Origin: Paenibacillus sp. 19GGS1-52
GTDB lineage: Bacteria > Bacillota > Bacilli > Paenibacillales > Paenibacillaceae
Direction of reading: 5' to 3'
NCBI RefSeq assembly: GCF_022369515.1
Contig: NZ_CP059724.1
Coordinates: 3,720,001 to 3,784,000, forward strand
DNA length: 64,000 nucleotides
A program made the position numbers and the translations under genes. Under the pieces are notes generated by a model, which worked only from the letters and a program-made list of their open reading frames with translations, did no database searches and had not been told where the DNA came from. Of the stretch, positions 35,119 to 44,786 are shown one piece after another (position 1 is the first letter of the stretch; the number at the start of each line of letters is the position of its first letter).

Positions 35119-36816
35119 TTAATGCGAAGTTTTCCAATCATTGACTTCCTTGGTGATTTGCTCACCACCGAGGGAGTTCCAGTCGGCCACGAACTTGTCA
35201 AAATCCTCGCCGGAGCCTTTATTCATAATGATTTTGGTGAAGACTTCCTGCTCCAGCTTATCCAGCGAGCTTTTTTTGGTTACCATTGTTGATGTAGGAG
35301 CTCCGTAGAACTCGGATTTCAGCTGGTTTTCCATATTGTCTTTTTTGATAATGGCAAAAGCATCAAATTGGCGCATGGTGCCATAACCTTTAGCGATATC
35401 TCCGTTCTTGAAAGCTTGAATCGCGTTGAAGGCTTCGATCTGCTCCGAATTCAGTTTGGAGGAATCTCCAGAGGTAAGTGCCGCTTCAACCGCATCCAGA
35501 TTATCAGGAATATCCTTTGTCGTCGGCCATGATTGTACCAGCGGATATTTAAAGTAGCTGACAACTGGTGTGACATTCATATTTGCTCCGAATTTGGCAT
35601 TCTCGGAGGTTTCCCCCCACATTTTTTCCTGAAATTCATTCAGAAGTTTCACTGCCGCTTCTGGATGCTCATATCCTTTACGGATAACCGTATAAGAGTT
35701 AACTGTAGGGTTGACTGCCTGAACTACTGGCTGGCCGCCATCCACGGATACGATTGAATAAGGCTTCAGGTTGACCAGATCGGCATTCTTACTAACATCA
35801 ATAGGCCAGAGCGAATTCCAGTTCCCGCCATACCACATGCCGAGCTTATTGCCGATGATGTCCTCGCCCAGCTTGCCTCCATCCTTAACAATCCATTCTT
35901 TGTCGATAAGACCCTTTTTGTACAGCTCTTGCAGTTTAAGTAGCGCCTCTTTGACTTGGGGTTGAATGCCTCCATAGACAATCTTGCCGTCGCTCCCCTT
36001 CACCCACATACCAGGATAGGCCTTAAATCCTGCAAACCAGCCGCCGAGATCGGCTACATCGCCGCCAGTCATTACGGGTCCTTGAGCGATGCCCAGCCCA
36101 TAGCTGTCCGGCTTGCCATTTCCATCCGGATCCTTGTTCACGAAGGCATCGGCGATAACCTCCAAATCCGCAATGGATTTGGGCTCGGCTAGCCCAAGCT
36201 TCTGCAGCCAATCCGATCTCAGCCACAACACATCATTGTTGGTTATCGTTCCGGCCAGATTCGGCAGTGCCATCAACTTGCCATCAAAGGTGGCGGAACT
36301 GATACCGATTCCTCCATCCTGATTCATTAACTCTTTGGAGAACGGCACCGCATATTGTGTAAAGGCATCAGTCAAATCGGCAAGCTGATCCTCCTCCACA
36401 AGCTGCTGCAGTTGAGTGGAATTGACCTGAAACATATCGGGCAGGTTGTCTCCTGAGCCGATGATGACATTCAGTTTGTTGGTATAATCTTCTGCTTTCG
36501 CTGCCGTCCAATCCAGCTTCACCTGAATGCCAAGCGTATCGCTAAAATAACGGCTCCATACATTGTTGTTAATATCATCGCCGGAATCAAATACCCAATT
36601 GGACTCGGCCAGTTGGGCCGCTATAATCTCTATCGGGGGATCATACTTCCCATCCCCTGGCTCAGCAGGGACATTGGCACTAGCTGTGACAGCTTCCGTC
36701 TCCTGCGGCTGATTATTCTTTTGGGCCTCCTTGTCTGAACATCCCGACAACACCATTACCATGGCCAGGAAGACAGCTAGACTGCTGCTTCCCAACCTTT
36801 TTTTACTTCCACGCAT
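35119..36816 (-). CDS. Extracellular sugar-binding lipoprotein (LplA type)
   Basis: The 565-residue protein has a lipoprotein signal with lipobox VLSGC (Cys near 26), followed by a linker rich in Q, E, T and A, and then a solute-binding fold (GIQVKLDWTAAKAEDYTNKL; DLPDMFQV; DPDGNGKPDSYGLG) typical of the long LplA/YtcQ binding proteins. ATG 36816 is six bases after GGGAGGT; the longer frame start at 36858 is not supported. It lies 51 bases downstream of the secreted GH85 gene, so it is well placed to capture the released glycans. Confidence 0.93.
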   Translation of the reverse strand: MRGSKKRLGSSSLAVFLAMVMVLSGCSDKEAQKNNQPQETEAVTASANVPAEPGDGKYDPPIEIIAAQLAESNWVFDSGDDINNNVWSRYFSDTLGIQVKLDWTAAKAEDYTNKLNVIIGSGDNLPDMFQVNSTQLQQLVEEDQLADLTDAFTQYAVPFSKELMNQDGGIGISSATFDGKLMALPNLAGTITNNDVLWLRSDWLQKLGLAEPKSIADLEVIADAFVNKDPDGNGKPDSYGLGIAQGPVMTGGDVADLGGWFAGFKAYPGMWVKGSDGKIVYGGIQPQVKEALLKLQELYKKGLIDKEWIVKDGGKLGEDIIGNKLGMWYGGNWNSLWPIDVSKNADLVNLKPYSIVSVDGGQPVVQAVNPTVNSYTVIRKGYEHPEAAVKLLNEFQEKMWGETSENAKFGANMNVTPVVSYFKYPLVQSWPTTKDIPDNLDAVEAALTSGDSSKLNSEQIEAFNAIQAFKNGDIAKGYGTMRQFDAFAIIKKDNMENQLKSEFYGAPTSTMVTKKSSLDKLEQEVFTKIIMNKGSGEDFDKFVADWNSLGGEQITKEVNDWKTSH

Positions 36817-36867
36817 GTTATGACCTCCCTTAATTATTGGCATCCTGTTCGTCTTCATTCCCAGCGG

Positions 36868-39651
36868 TTAAGGTTTAAGCGTAACCGGAGCTGATAGATT
36901 GCCTGCATAGTCTTCCAGAACCACGTATACTGAAGCTGCTGTTGAAGTGAAGCTCAGACTTGCCTTGGTTGTGCGCCCCCGGATAATACGAGGTTTGCTG
37001 CCGCTGCTGTAAGTGGTGTCGAAAGATCGTGGCGTTCCATTCTCATAGACGTACAGGTAACGCCAGTCTCTTGTCGTCGGCATGGGCAGATTAAGCGTAT
37101 TGCCACTCCATGACCAGCTTTCGGCATAAGGGGCGCAGACCACATCAATGAAATTGCCGCTTTTGGATACAGGCTGGTTACTTCCGATAGATACGGTTAC
37201 CTCATAATCATCCCCGTTCACCGGCATGTTGCTGAAGGTAGTCGAGGTGGTTCCTTGTGCAACAGTGGTTTGAACCGAGACAGCAGTCGGAGTCGTAATT
37301 TGATTCAACGAACGAACCGTTACCAGGATCGAACCTGTTGCACCTGCCGGATTAGTCCAGGACACCGTCAAGTTCCCGTTGGATTGTGAGTTGACGCCCA
37401 GATTTGAAACTGCATTATTCAGGTTGTATGCCAACGTTGCAGCCGTGCCTTCAATACCATCCGCGCCTACAGGGACCACCTTGATAGTTCCCGATTGGGC
37501 AGGCAATTTTTTAATATAAAACAAGCTGTCATATTTGCCACCCATAAAGATGTCATTTACGTACACGTTATACTGCTTAACCTGGGCATAGTTTGTATTC
37601 ATATTCCAGTTCAACACCATTTCCCCAGTACCTGGATAGGCGGAAGTGATGGCAAGTCCGGTTGGAGCAGTTGGGGAAACCGCTGACCCGTCGTACACGC
37701 GGATTTGGCCGACGTTCATCTGGTAATTGGCCACAGCTGCGGAGCCAGGGTTGTAGACTAGTCCGAGCGCAGCAATTTTTTGACCTGCATAGGCACTCAA
37801 ATTGAGCTCGGCTGTCGTCCAGCCAGTGGTCTTGTTGCCGCTGCCGGGAACAGCTATTTTGACAACAGCAGTTGGATTGGCTGCCGTCACAAGCCCGATA
37901 TACATGGTGGAGGTGTCATTATTGGAAGGCTTATTGTAAGTAACAGACACTTTGGAATTGGCATTTACACTAAGGTCTGTCTTATACAAACGGAGAAAAT
38001 TCTCCGCATTCAGATTTCCTTTGACCACAAGCGAACTGCCGCCTTTGTAGCCCCCGATTTGCTGATAGTTGAACCGGCTTGTGCCGGTAAGGTCGTAGGA
38101 AGAGCCATAGTCAAAATCGACAGCGAGCCGGTTGCCTGTCGTATCCTGCCACCACTCCCACGTCACCGGAATATCCTGCAAGCTCATGTTAGACCATTCC
38201 GTTGGATTCGAGACTGCTCCGTTCACATAGTAGGACAACCCATGACCGGTATTGAAGCTGGTATAGAAGTTGTTCCCTCCGATTACCGAGCGTTCGGCAA
38301 TAACTGAGGCTACCCCCGGCCAATTTCGGTTATCTGCATATACGTCAGTAACTGTATTGGTGGAAGGTGTTGTTGTATTCTTGGGATTGACATTAGGACC
38401 AGACCACCACAGCTGCTCACGCAAAGTTGTCATCCATTGATAGTTGTTCTCTGACCGGTGACTAACCGGATAAGATAATCCCATATCTTCATCGAGACCG
38501 GAGTGTACAAAATCCGCCCCGAGCGTTGACAGGCTAACTCTGGGCACGCCTCCGCTCAGCTTACTGCTCAGTTGCGAACTGTTCGTGGAGCTCCAGCGGT
38601 TAGCGCCGGCTTCAATCCCTGCGAACCCATTTTTTAGAATATTGTAACTAGTCCCATTGGTGGTGTTGAAGCTATTTAAATAATTGATTGCGCTGGTAAT
38701 CTGTGTGCCAGTCATGCCGTAATCAAAGAAAAAAGAATTGGAAACCTGCTTCCCGCCGTTATACAGAAAGGAAATATTATTGGCGTTGAAGGTGCGGGCA
38801 AAAGTATTGGCTCCTGTGCTGGTATTGACCGAATCATCCCATTGAACATAGAGTCCGGCATCTTGAAGCGCTTTCATAAAGGCGATATAATTCGGAATGT
38901 CCGCGACGGCGATGTCGGGACTCAGTTCTTCTTGATTGATGAAGAAGCCGTCGAACCCATAATATTGGGCCATTTCAATCAGCTTGAGAGCTACCGGGAA
39001 TTGACCGCTGGCATTCTTGACGAGCATTTGTTTATAGGTCTGCTGACCACGGTCGTTGTTGGAGAAGAAGATCCCTGCCAATGAGAGAACCCCATTCTTG
39101 TGCGCGGCATCTGTATAGGTTGGATTTGGGATGTTCAGCATCCCAAACTCAAACCACTTTTCCTGCCAGTTGGACTGCGCCAGGCTATCGTAATAAGAAG
39201 GAGGGGTATATGCGGTGGCTGTGCCATGCCAGTAGGAGTAATAATCTGTGTATTGCCAGAAGTTGAAATGGTATTGGGCAAACTTGTTGGTATAGGGGGC
39301 ATTCTCAATGAAAGCATTTCCATAATCTCCGGCAATAGTGCCCATTTGCACATTGGGATTCAGAGCCTGATTAGCCTGTGTTGCAGTAAAAGGGGTTATT
39401 CGGGTTTGCAGCGGAACGCGTGACCGGAGCAGCGCAGAATCGGGATCAGTTTGCGGTGTCCAGCTTGCAATCTGGCTGCTAGTATAGCCATGCACACTTG
39501 GCTGGTTGGCCCCGTGAGCACTTTCGCCGGTGAACGGCCAGGTATCGCCGGCATTCACCGTTGTTGCCCCAAGCAGCACAATGGCTATCACAGCTGGAAG
39601 CAAAGAGGCCCACTTCCTTTTTCCTGCCCATGCTTTTCTTTTCAACGTCAT
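36868..39651 (-). CDS. Secreted GH85 endo-beta-N-acetylglucosaminidase
   Basis: The roughly 927-residue protein has a signal peptide (basic start, then LLPAVIAIVLLGATTVNAG), the GH85 barrel with YYGFDGFFINQEE carrying the catalytic Asn-x-Glu (about N239 and E241), HFNFWQYTDYYSYWHGT and later GLDEDMGLSYPVSHRSENN. A beta-sandwich galactose-binding-like domain and two Fn3-like modules follow. Such enzymes cut the chitobiose core of N-glycans and free the glycan from the protein. The start is ATG 39651 or GTG 39654; the ribosome binding site (GGGTGATG) is weak. It lies 89 bases after the response regulator gene. Confidence 0.92.
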   Translation of the reverse strand: MTLKRKAWAGKRKWASLLPAVIAIVLLGATTVNAGDTWPFTGESAHGANQPSVHGYTSSQIASWTPQTDPDSALLRSRVPLQTRITPFTATQANQALNPNVQMGTIAGDYGNAFIENAPYTNKFAQYHFNFWQYTDYYSYWHGTATAYTPPSYYDSLAQSNWQEKWFEFGMLNIPNPTYTDAAHKNGVLSLAGIFFSNNDRGQQTYKQMLVKNASGQFPVALKLIEMAQYYGFDGFFINQEELSPDIAVADIPNYIAFMKALQDAGLYVQWDDSVNTSTGANTFARTFNANNISFLYNGGKQVSNSFFFDYGMTGTQITSAINYLNSFNTTNGTSYNILKNGFAGIEAGANRWSSTNSSQLSSKLSGGVPRVSLSTLGADFVHSGLDEDMGLSYPVSHRSENNYQWMTTLREQLWWSGPNVNPKNTTTPSTNTVTDVYADNRNWPGVASVIAERSVIGGNNFYTSFNTGHGLSYYVNGAVSNPTEWSNMSLQDIPVTWEWWQDTTGNRLAVDFDYGSSYDLTGTSRFNYQQIGGYKGGSSLVVKGNLNAENFLRLYKTDLSVNANSKVSVTYNKPSNNDTSTMYIGLVTAANPTAVVKIAVPGSGNKTTGWTTAELNLSAYAGQKIAALGLVYNPGSAAVANYQMNVGQIRVYDGSAVSPTAPTGLAITSAYPGTGEMVLNWNMNTNYAQVKQYNVYVNDIFMGGKYDSLFYIKKLPAQSGTIKVVPVGADGIEGTAATLAYNLNNAVSNLGVNSQSNGNLTVSWTNPAGATGSILVTVRSLNQITTPTAVSVQTTVAQGTTSTTFSNMPVNGDDYEVTVSIGSNQPVSKSGNFIDVVCAPYAESWSWSGNTLNLPMPTTRDWRYLYVYENGTPRSFDTTYSSGSKPRIIRGRTTKASLSFTSTAASVYVVLEDYAGNLSAPVTLKP

Positions 39652-39743
39652 CACCCATTTCTTTATAATGGTATTTCCAAAATGACTATAGCATGGGGGA
39701 AATAGGCCTCTCTACTATTCAATTTAAAGATGGGCTATCTTAT

Positions 39744-41402
39744 TTACAGTTTGGGCTTCTCGCGGTATTCATTAGGGGTCATTCCTACTGTTTTTTTGAA
39801 GAAACGGTAAAAATACCCTTCCGATATAAAGCCTACTGCTTGGGATACATCTTGAACCCGCAAGTCGCTCTCTTGCAGTAATTGCTTCGCTTTATTCAAT
39901 CTCATTTCTGTAATATAATCCAACAGACTGATCTTTGTGGTCTGCTTGTACAAACGGGAGAGATAATATGGATGATGGTTGAAGACAATGCCCAGTTTGG
40001 TCATGGATAAATCCTCAGCGAAATGGTTATGGATATAGTTCTCTAATTTCTCGACAATGTCATTCTCCTGATCCATACTTTGATGGGTCCGGCAGTCAAA
40101 CAGCACATCAGCCAACTGGATGAAATAGGCTTTATATTCAGTCCATTCCCTCTCAGCCCTCATACGGAAAAGCAGATCCATATCAAGCTGCCTGGCAAGC
40201 TCCTGCCAGATCCCCCAGCGGTTAATAGCTGACAAATACATTCCCCCGAGCGATAAAATAACTTCCAACCGGATCATGTCTTTATTTCCATCCGATAGCA
40301 GCGGAAGCCCAAGAATATGACCGAGCAGATCGTAAAATTCGCCTCTCTCCCCATTCTCCAAATGCTCCTGCAGTTTATGGATTTGAAAAGAAATTGCCGG
40401 CACATGTCGAGGATTGCCCGCCTCAGAAACTGGATTGCTGTCTTCAGCAGACTCAAGCAGAATCGCCCCCTCCCTGATGCCGAGTCCTTGATTCAGCAGC
40501 AACTTCAACGATTCGAAAGGTTCCTGCAGTGCGTCCCACTCATGGAAGGAGTTTCCAACCGCAAAGGAAAGCGTGATGTTCAGCAATTGATTACAGGTGG
40601 CCTGAATATCCTCTAGCGAGTGCTGGAGGAACAGCAGTGAGCGCCGCCACAACATGTCCTTATCTGTTAAGCTTTCATCCTCCTTCGGCTGAATAAACCA
40701 GATCATCCGTGAGGCTTCATAGGGGTAGGAATAGCAGGATAGGACTGGGCTAAGATATTCTGCAGCGATATTCTGGATGGAATAGATGGTAAGTGCACGA
40801 TCAGATGGGGCCGATATTCCCCGCCAATGATCGATCCGAGAGAGGAACACCAGTACTGGAGCCTGGCTGTCCAGATGGATTTGGAGATGCTCGAACTGCT
40901 TCACTCGTTGGGTCAGCGCAGCAGGATCTCCTTGAAGCAGACGATTCATCAGCTCTTTGCCCATAAACGGCAGTGTGGTCTGAAACTGCTTTTGGGAGCG
41001 TTCAATCAAGCTTTGAAAACGGATGGCTTCCTGCAGCTGTTGGAGAGTAGCTATGACTGCTGCTCCAATGACCTCATATCCTTCGGTCTTTAGAATATAA
41101 TTTCCGGCACCTCCCCGCATGGCCTGCTGAATCAATTGGAAATCATCATATCCAGATAGGAAAATCATGCGGCAATGCGGCCAACGCTGTGAAAGCTGCT
41201 GCTGCAGTTCCAGTCCGCTCATTCCTGGCATGTGGATATCGGACAGCACAATATCAATCTTGGTCTCCTCCAGTAACCGGAGTGCTTCCTTGCCGGAATG
41301 TGTACCATATACCTCCAGATCATCGAGTTTCAGATCTAGAAAATAACCAACTAACCCATCAACAATTATTTTCTCATTGTCCACAATTAATAATTTAGTC
41401 AT
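39744..41402 (-). CDS. Response regulator, YesN type (REC + AraC HTH)
   Basis: The 552-residue protein has a receiver domain with DIVLSDIHMPGMSG (phospho-acceptor Asp near 55) and FLSGYDDF, a long middle domain (150-430), and a C-terminal AraC double helix-turn-helix (LGIVFNHHPYYLSRLYKQTT; VSQAVGFISEGYFYRFFKKT). YesN regulators activate sugar uptake operons. It follows the YesM kinase by 25 bases and precedes the GH85 gene, so it most likely turns on the glycan cluster. Confidence 0.95.
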   Translation of the reverse strand: MTKLLIVDNEKIIVDGLVGYFLDLKLDDLEVYGTHSGKEALRLLEETKIDIVLSDIHMPGMSGLELQQQLSQRWPHCRMIFLSGYDDFQLIQQAMRGGAGNYILKTEGYEVIGAAVIATLQQLQEAIRFQSLIERSQKQFQTTLPFMGKELMNRLLQGDPAALTQRVKQFEHLQIHLDSQAPVLVFLSRIDHWRGISAPSDRALTIYSIQNIAAEYLSPVLSCYSYPYEASRMIWFIQPKEDESLTDKDMLWRRSLLFLQHSLEDIQATCNQLLNITLSFAVGNSFHEWDALQEPFESLKLLLNQGLGIREGAILLESAEDSNPVSEAGNPRHVPAISFQIHKLQEHLENGERGEFYDLLGHILGLPLLSDGNKDMIRLEVILSLGGMYLSAINRWGIWQELARQLDMDLLFRMRAEREWTEYKAYFIQLADVLFDCRTHQSMDQENDIVEKLENYIHNHFAEDLSMTKLGIVFNHHPYYLSRLYKQTTKISLLDYITEMRLNKAKQLLQESDLRVQDVSQAVGFISEGYFYRFFKKTVGMTPNEYREKPKL

Positions 41403-41427
41403 GAAATCCTCCTTATACTAACTGGGG

Positions 41428-43167
41428 TTAGAGCGGGATGCGCAGCATTACGCATAGTCCTCCCGAATGACCCAGTATCAGCTCCAGACCGTAGGCATGT
41501 CCGTACCTCAACTGCAAACGGCGGTGCACATTGAACATCCCGGTTGTCTCGCCCGAATGAGCGACTGTAAGCAGTCGATCGTTCAGTTCCTCAATCACTC
41601 CTGGGTTAAGAAGTCCACTATTATCCTCTACGCGTATTACCAGCAGTTGCTCCTGCTGCTCCACTTCAATGATCAGCAGCCCAGGCCCATCAACTTTCTC
41701 TAGTCCATGCAGATATGCGTTTTCTACCAGAGGCTGCAGGATAAGCCGGGGAACTCGCACAATTCTGCAAGCCTCTGGTATTTCTCCCCAGCGAATTTGA
41801 ATATCCGGAAATCTTAAGGACTGGATGCCCGCATAGGCCTGGGTATGCAGCATTTCATTCTCCAGAGACACCTCATCCTCGCCACTACGAGTGATATAGC
41901 GAAAGTAGTTGCCCATATGAAGAACCAGCTTCTCTGCGCTGTCCTTGTCCTCCTGTCGGATTAGAGTCAGCAGAATAAAGAGACTGTTGTATAAAAAATG
42001 TGGATTAATCTGGGACTGAAGCTGCTTCAACTCAGCATGCTGAGAGCGTGTCTGCTGCTCAGACACCTCTCCGATCAAGGTACCGATTCGACTTACCATT
42101 GTGTTGAACTGCTGAAACACATCCTGAAATTCATCATTATAACGATGCTGCAGACGAAGTTCCAGATTCCCCTCTCCCACTTGGGACAGAGAGTTGACCA
42201 ACCGCCGCATCGGCTTATGGATAAGCAGAAAAATCCCATAGGAAAAAATAAAGACAATCAGAATAGAGACTAGAGCAATGACCCAATACCAGCTTTGATA
42301 CTGCTTCAGCACCCCCAATGCTTCAGCTTCCGGCACATAATGAACAAGTGTGAGTCCCAGTGGTTGGGATTGCTCATAATAAATTAGATACATTTTGTCA
42401 TTCATTTCAATCCGGTTCATCCCGCTTGTCGCTTGACTGTCCTGCTGTTCGGATACAAATTGGCGGATCGAATTGGTAATGGATTCATTGTTCGTGTCCC
42501 CTATTACCCACTGTTCGGGTTCATTCAGGAGAATGGAGCCGGCATTTTTTTTGCCAGACATTTGTGCCATGGACTGCTGCAATAGCGGAATAGACAACTC
42601 AACCTCCATCATAAACATCATGTCATCGCCGGTAGTCGGGTACAGCATCCCAAGAATCAGACGCTTATTAACAAATGAAAAAGGTGATTCCGTTCGCTTG
42701 TCCTTGCCAGCAATCACTCTGATTTCATCATCCGGAATGGTGCTACTGAAGCTTGTTGTCCAAATCGTGCGGCCGAGACTGGGAAAATAAATACGGATAT
42801 CCTTGATATATGGACTCGAACTTTTGAGAATGGAAAGCTTGTTTTCTATTCTCAATATGGTCTGTCCCCGCTCATAATCGTCCATCGAATCAGGTATGAC
42901 CCCGGCCTTGAGGAAATCATTGTCGCTGCTGATATATTCCCGCTCCAACCGAAGAATCCGGCTGATTTCCGTTTCCAGCGAGCTGAGATAAAAATGCACA
43001 TTGGAGGCGCTGGATTGCAGAATTTCGTTCTGTACTTTGTTTACACTCGATCGATTCATCATCAGGCTGAGTGTTTGAATGGGGATAAGCACAACCAGGA
43101 AGGATATGATGATTTTGGGCAGAATGGTTAGCCGTTGTCCGAATAAATTGAAAGAAACAGATTTCAT
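41428..43167 (-). CDS. Sensor histidine kinase, YesM type
   Basis: The 579-residue protein has a first membrane segment near residue 12-32 (KIIISFLVVLIPIQTLSLMM), an extracellular sensor region to about 290, a second segment (WVIALVSILIVFIFSYGIFL), a HAMP domain, the phospho-acceptor box INPHFLYNSLFILLTLIRQE, and a HATPase with VPRLILQPLVENAYLHGL. ATG 43167 is seven bases after AGGAG; the longer frame start at 43263 only translates the palindromic repeat. It presumably senses glycans or a binding-protein complex outside the cell. Confidence 0.95.
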   Translation of the reverse strand: MKSVSFNLFGQRLTILPKIIISFLVVLIPIQTLSLMMNRSSVNKVQNEILQSSASNVHFYLSSLETEISRILRLEREYISSDNDFLKAGVIPDSMDDYERGQTILRIENKLSILKSSSPYIKDIRIYFPSLGRTIWTTSFSSTIPDDEIRVIAGKDKRTESPFSFVNKRLILGMLYPTTGDDMMFMMEVELSIPLLQQSMAQMSGKKNAGSILLNEPEQWVIGDTNNESITNSIRQFVSEQQDSQATSGMNRIEMNDKMYLIYYEQSQPLGLTLVHYVPEAEALGVLKQYQSWYWVIALVSILIVFIFSYGIFLLIHKPMRRLVNSLSQVGEGNLELRLQHRYNDEFQDVFQQFNTMVSRIGTLIGEVSEQQTRSQHAELKQLQSQINPHFLYNSLFILLTLIRQEDKDSAEKLVLHMGNYFRYITRSGEDEVSLENEMLHTQAYAGIQSLRFPDIQIRWGEIPEACRIVRVPRLILQPLVENAYLHGLEKVDGPGLLIIEVEQQEQLLVIRVEDNSGLLNPGVIEELNDRLLTVAHSGETTGMFNVHRRLQLRYGHAYGLELILGHSGGLCVMLRIPL

Positions 43168-43179
43168 AGACAGTCTCCT

Positions 43180-43236
43180 AAGAAGAAACGGCTTTGCCGT
43201 CCTCTGAAAGAGGCGGCATCCGTTTCTTCGAGAAAT
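43180..43236 (-). repeat. 57-bp palindromic repeat, copy 2
   Basis: It lies 13 bases before the kinase start. It matches the 27654-27710 copy with two differences, in opposite orientation. Its place in the leader of the first gene of the cluster could affect mRNA folding. Confidence 0.85.
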
Positions 43237-43366
43237 ATAAGGATAAGTTATCGCGTGAAGCATATAAATTCTTATATTTTAAAAAACTGTAGTGGACGGG
43301 AATATCTCATCGCAATGATTATAAGCCTGTCCATTTCAAATTACATCCGGTTTCCCGCAATTAAAA

Positions 43367-43395
43367 ACCCGCTTACCTAAATATGGCTGGCGGGT
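43367..43395 (-). terminator. Terminator of the second esterase gene
   Basis: On the minus strand ACCCGC and GCGGGT arms flank a 17-base loop and are followed by TTTTAATT. It lies 35 bases past the stop of the 43430 esterase, between it and the YesM gene. Confidence 0.65.
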
Positions 43396-43429
43396 GCGGG
43401 ACTATATTTGCGTTGAAGACCTTTCCAAT

Positions 43430-44377
43430 TTAGGCTTTGAATTGCAAGGCGTTTTTAAGTGCATTTATATAATTATTTTTGGCCAATTTGGAAATTGTCG
43501 CATCCGGGACTTCTAATTCAAAACCATGAAAGCACCCCGGATACAAGTGGAACTCTGTAGGCACTCCGGCTTTGGTCAGATTATAGACATACTCAATGGT
43601 TTCATCTCTAAACGGATCTAAATCTCCAATAAACGTGTATGTAGGTGGTAAATTTGTGTAATCGCTCTCACGCGCTGGCGCTGCATACACGGGTACATTA
43701 GATGGATCGGTATCAGCTAAATACATAGCCCAGGCTGTTTTATTATCAATCGAATTCCATACTCGCCGATCATTAATCTCCACACTGGATTGCGTTTGCT
43801 GACGATCATCCAGCATAGGGTACAAAGGCATTTGCAAGGCAATTTCGGGTCCATTACGGTCTCTGGCCATTAAAGAAATTGCTGCTGTTAACCCTCCTCC
43901 TGCACTTTGCCCAACCACAGCAATGCGATGAGGATCAACTCCTAATTTCCGAGCATTTTCCATAACCCATACCAATCCGTCATAGCAATCCTCAACTGGT
44001 CCGGGATAGGGTGATTCAGGAGCCAAGCGGTAGTCAACTGAAATAATGACCGAGGGAAGTTCCTTAAGGATCTCACAACATGTAGCATCACTGTCTGCCG
44101 GAGTCCCAAGAACCATTGCACCACCATGGATAAAATAGATACCCGGCAGTGCAGTATCTTTGGTTGTGGGTTCATAAATTCTTAATCTGATAGAATGTGA
44201 AGAGTTTGGTGTACGAATCGATTCTTCATAGATATGGATTTCACCGTCTGGACAAGGATTACCCGTCGCTTCGCTGCTGCTCAATTTCCGAAGTGCTTCA
44301 ATGCTTTCTAATGTGAGAGCTCCCTCAGACAACTCCATAAACTTGTCGATTAATTCTCTATGTACTCTCTTTTCCAT
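43430..44377 (-). CDS. Alpha/beta hydrolase, HSL-type esterase
   Basis: The 315-residue protein has HGGA at 84-87 (oxyanion), the elbow GQSAGG at 156-161 (Ser158), DLDPFRDE near 265 (Asp) and GCFHGFE near 295 (His), placing it in the family IV esterases with the protein at 21429. The HGGG fourth glycine is alanine here, which is tolerated in the family. There is no signal peptide. It seems to be a single-gene unit with its own terminator. The substrate is unknown. Confidence 0.88.
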   Translation of the reverse strand: MEKRVHRELIDKFMELSEGALTLESIEALRKLSSSEATGNPCPDGEIHIYEESIRTPNSSHSIRLRIYEPTTKDTALPGIYFIHGGAMVLGTPADSDATCCEILKELPSVIISVDYRLAPESPYPGPVEDCYDGLVWVMENARKLGVDPHRIAVVGQSAGGGLTAAISLMARDRNGPEIALQMPLYPMLDDRQQTQSSVEINDRRVWNSIDNKTAWAMYLADTDPSNVPVYAAPARESDYTNLPPTYTFIGDLDPFRDETIEYVYNLTKAGVPTEFHLYPGCFHGFELEVPDATISKLAKNNYINALKNALQFKA

Positions 44378-44455
44378 TACTGATCCCCCCTTCTATTGAC
44401 TCGCTGGCAGCAAATATTGATCTAACACAGGAGATAAATCACTGCGTGGTGAAGG

Positions 44456-44764
44456 TTACCCTTCAACCACGTCTGCTAGCAGATCCGTTGCAATTTCAAG
44501 CATTTTGGGGACTATTGCTTCGCTTGAAATAGCTACATATAAATCTCCCATATAAAGCCGGAACGGAATTTCCACATCCCCATGCTTCCACATGAAAAAA
44601 TCACCATCGATGGACATCATGGTATCTGGTCCCTTAACGATAAAAACTTGTGAGTACGTAAAGTCAGGTTGGGCTGCAAAGTAATGCTTACACTCTTCCA
44701 AAGAGATAGATTGCTCCACATTGTTTTGTTGTATGGATCGAGTTATTCGAAAACGCTGATTCAT
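44456..44764 (-). CDS. Hypothetical protein, third gene of the yojF-bshB2 operon
   Basis: The 102-residue soluble protein starts MNQRFRITRSIQQNNVEQSI and contains YSQVFIVKGPDTMMSIDGDF and WKHGDVEIPFRLYMGDLYVA. ATG 44764 is seven bases after GGAGG; the longer upstream frame is overlapping coding sequence of bshB2. It follows bshB2 by 22 bases, so it is cotranscribed. I do not recognise the family; no cysteines or catalytic motif stand out. Confidence 0.6.
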   Translation of the reverse strand: MNQRFRITRSIQQNNVEQSISLEECKHYFAAQPDFTYSQVFIVKGPDTMMSIDGDFFMWKHGDVEIPFRLYMGDLYVAISSEAIVPKMLEIATDLLADVVEG

Positions 44765-44786
44765 CGATTGGCCTCCAAAATTTATA

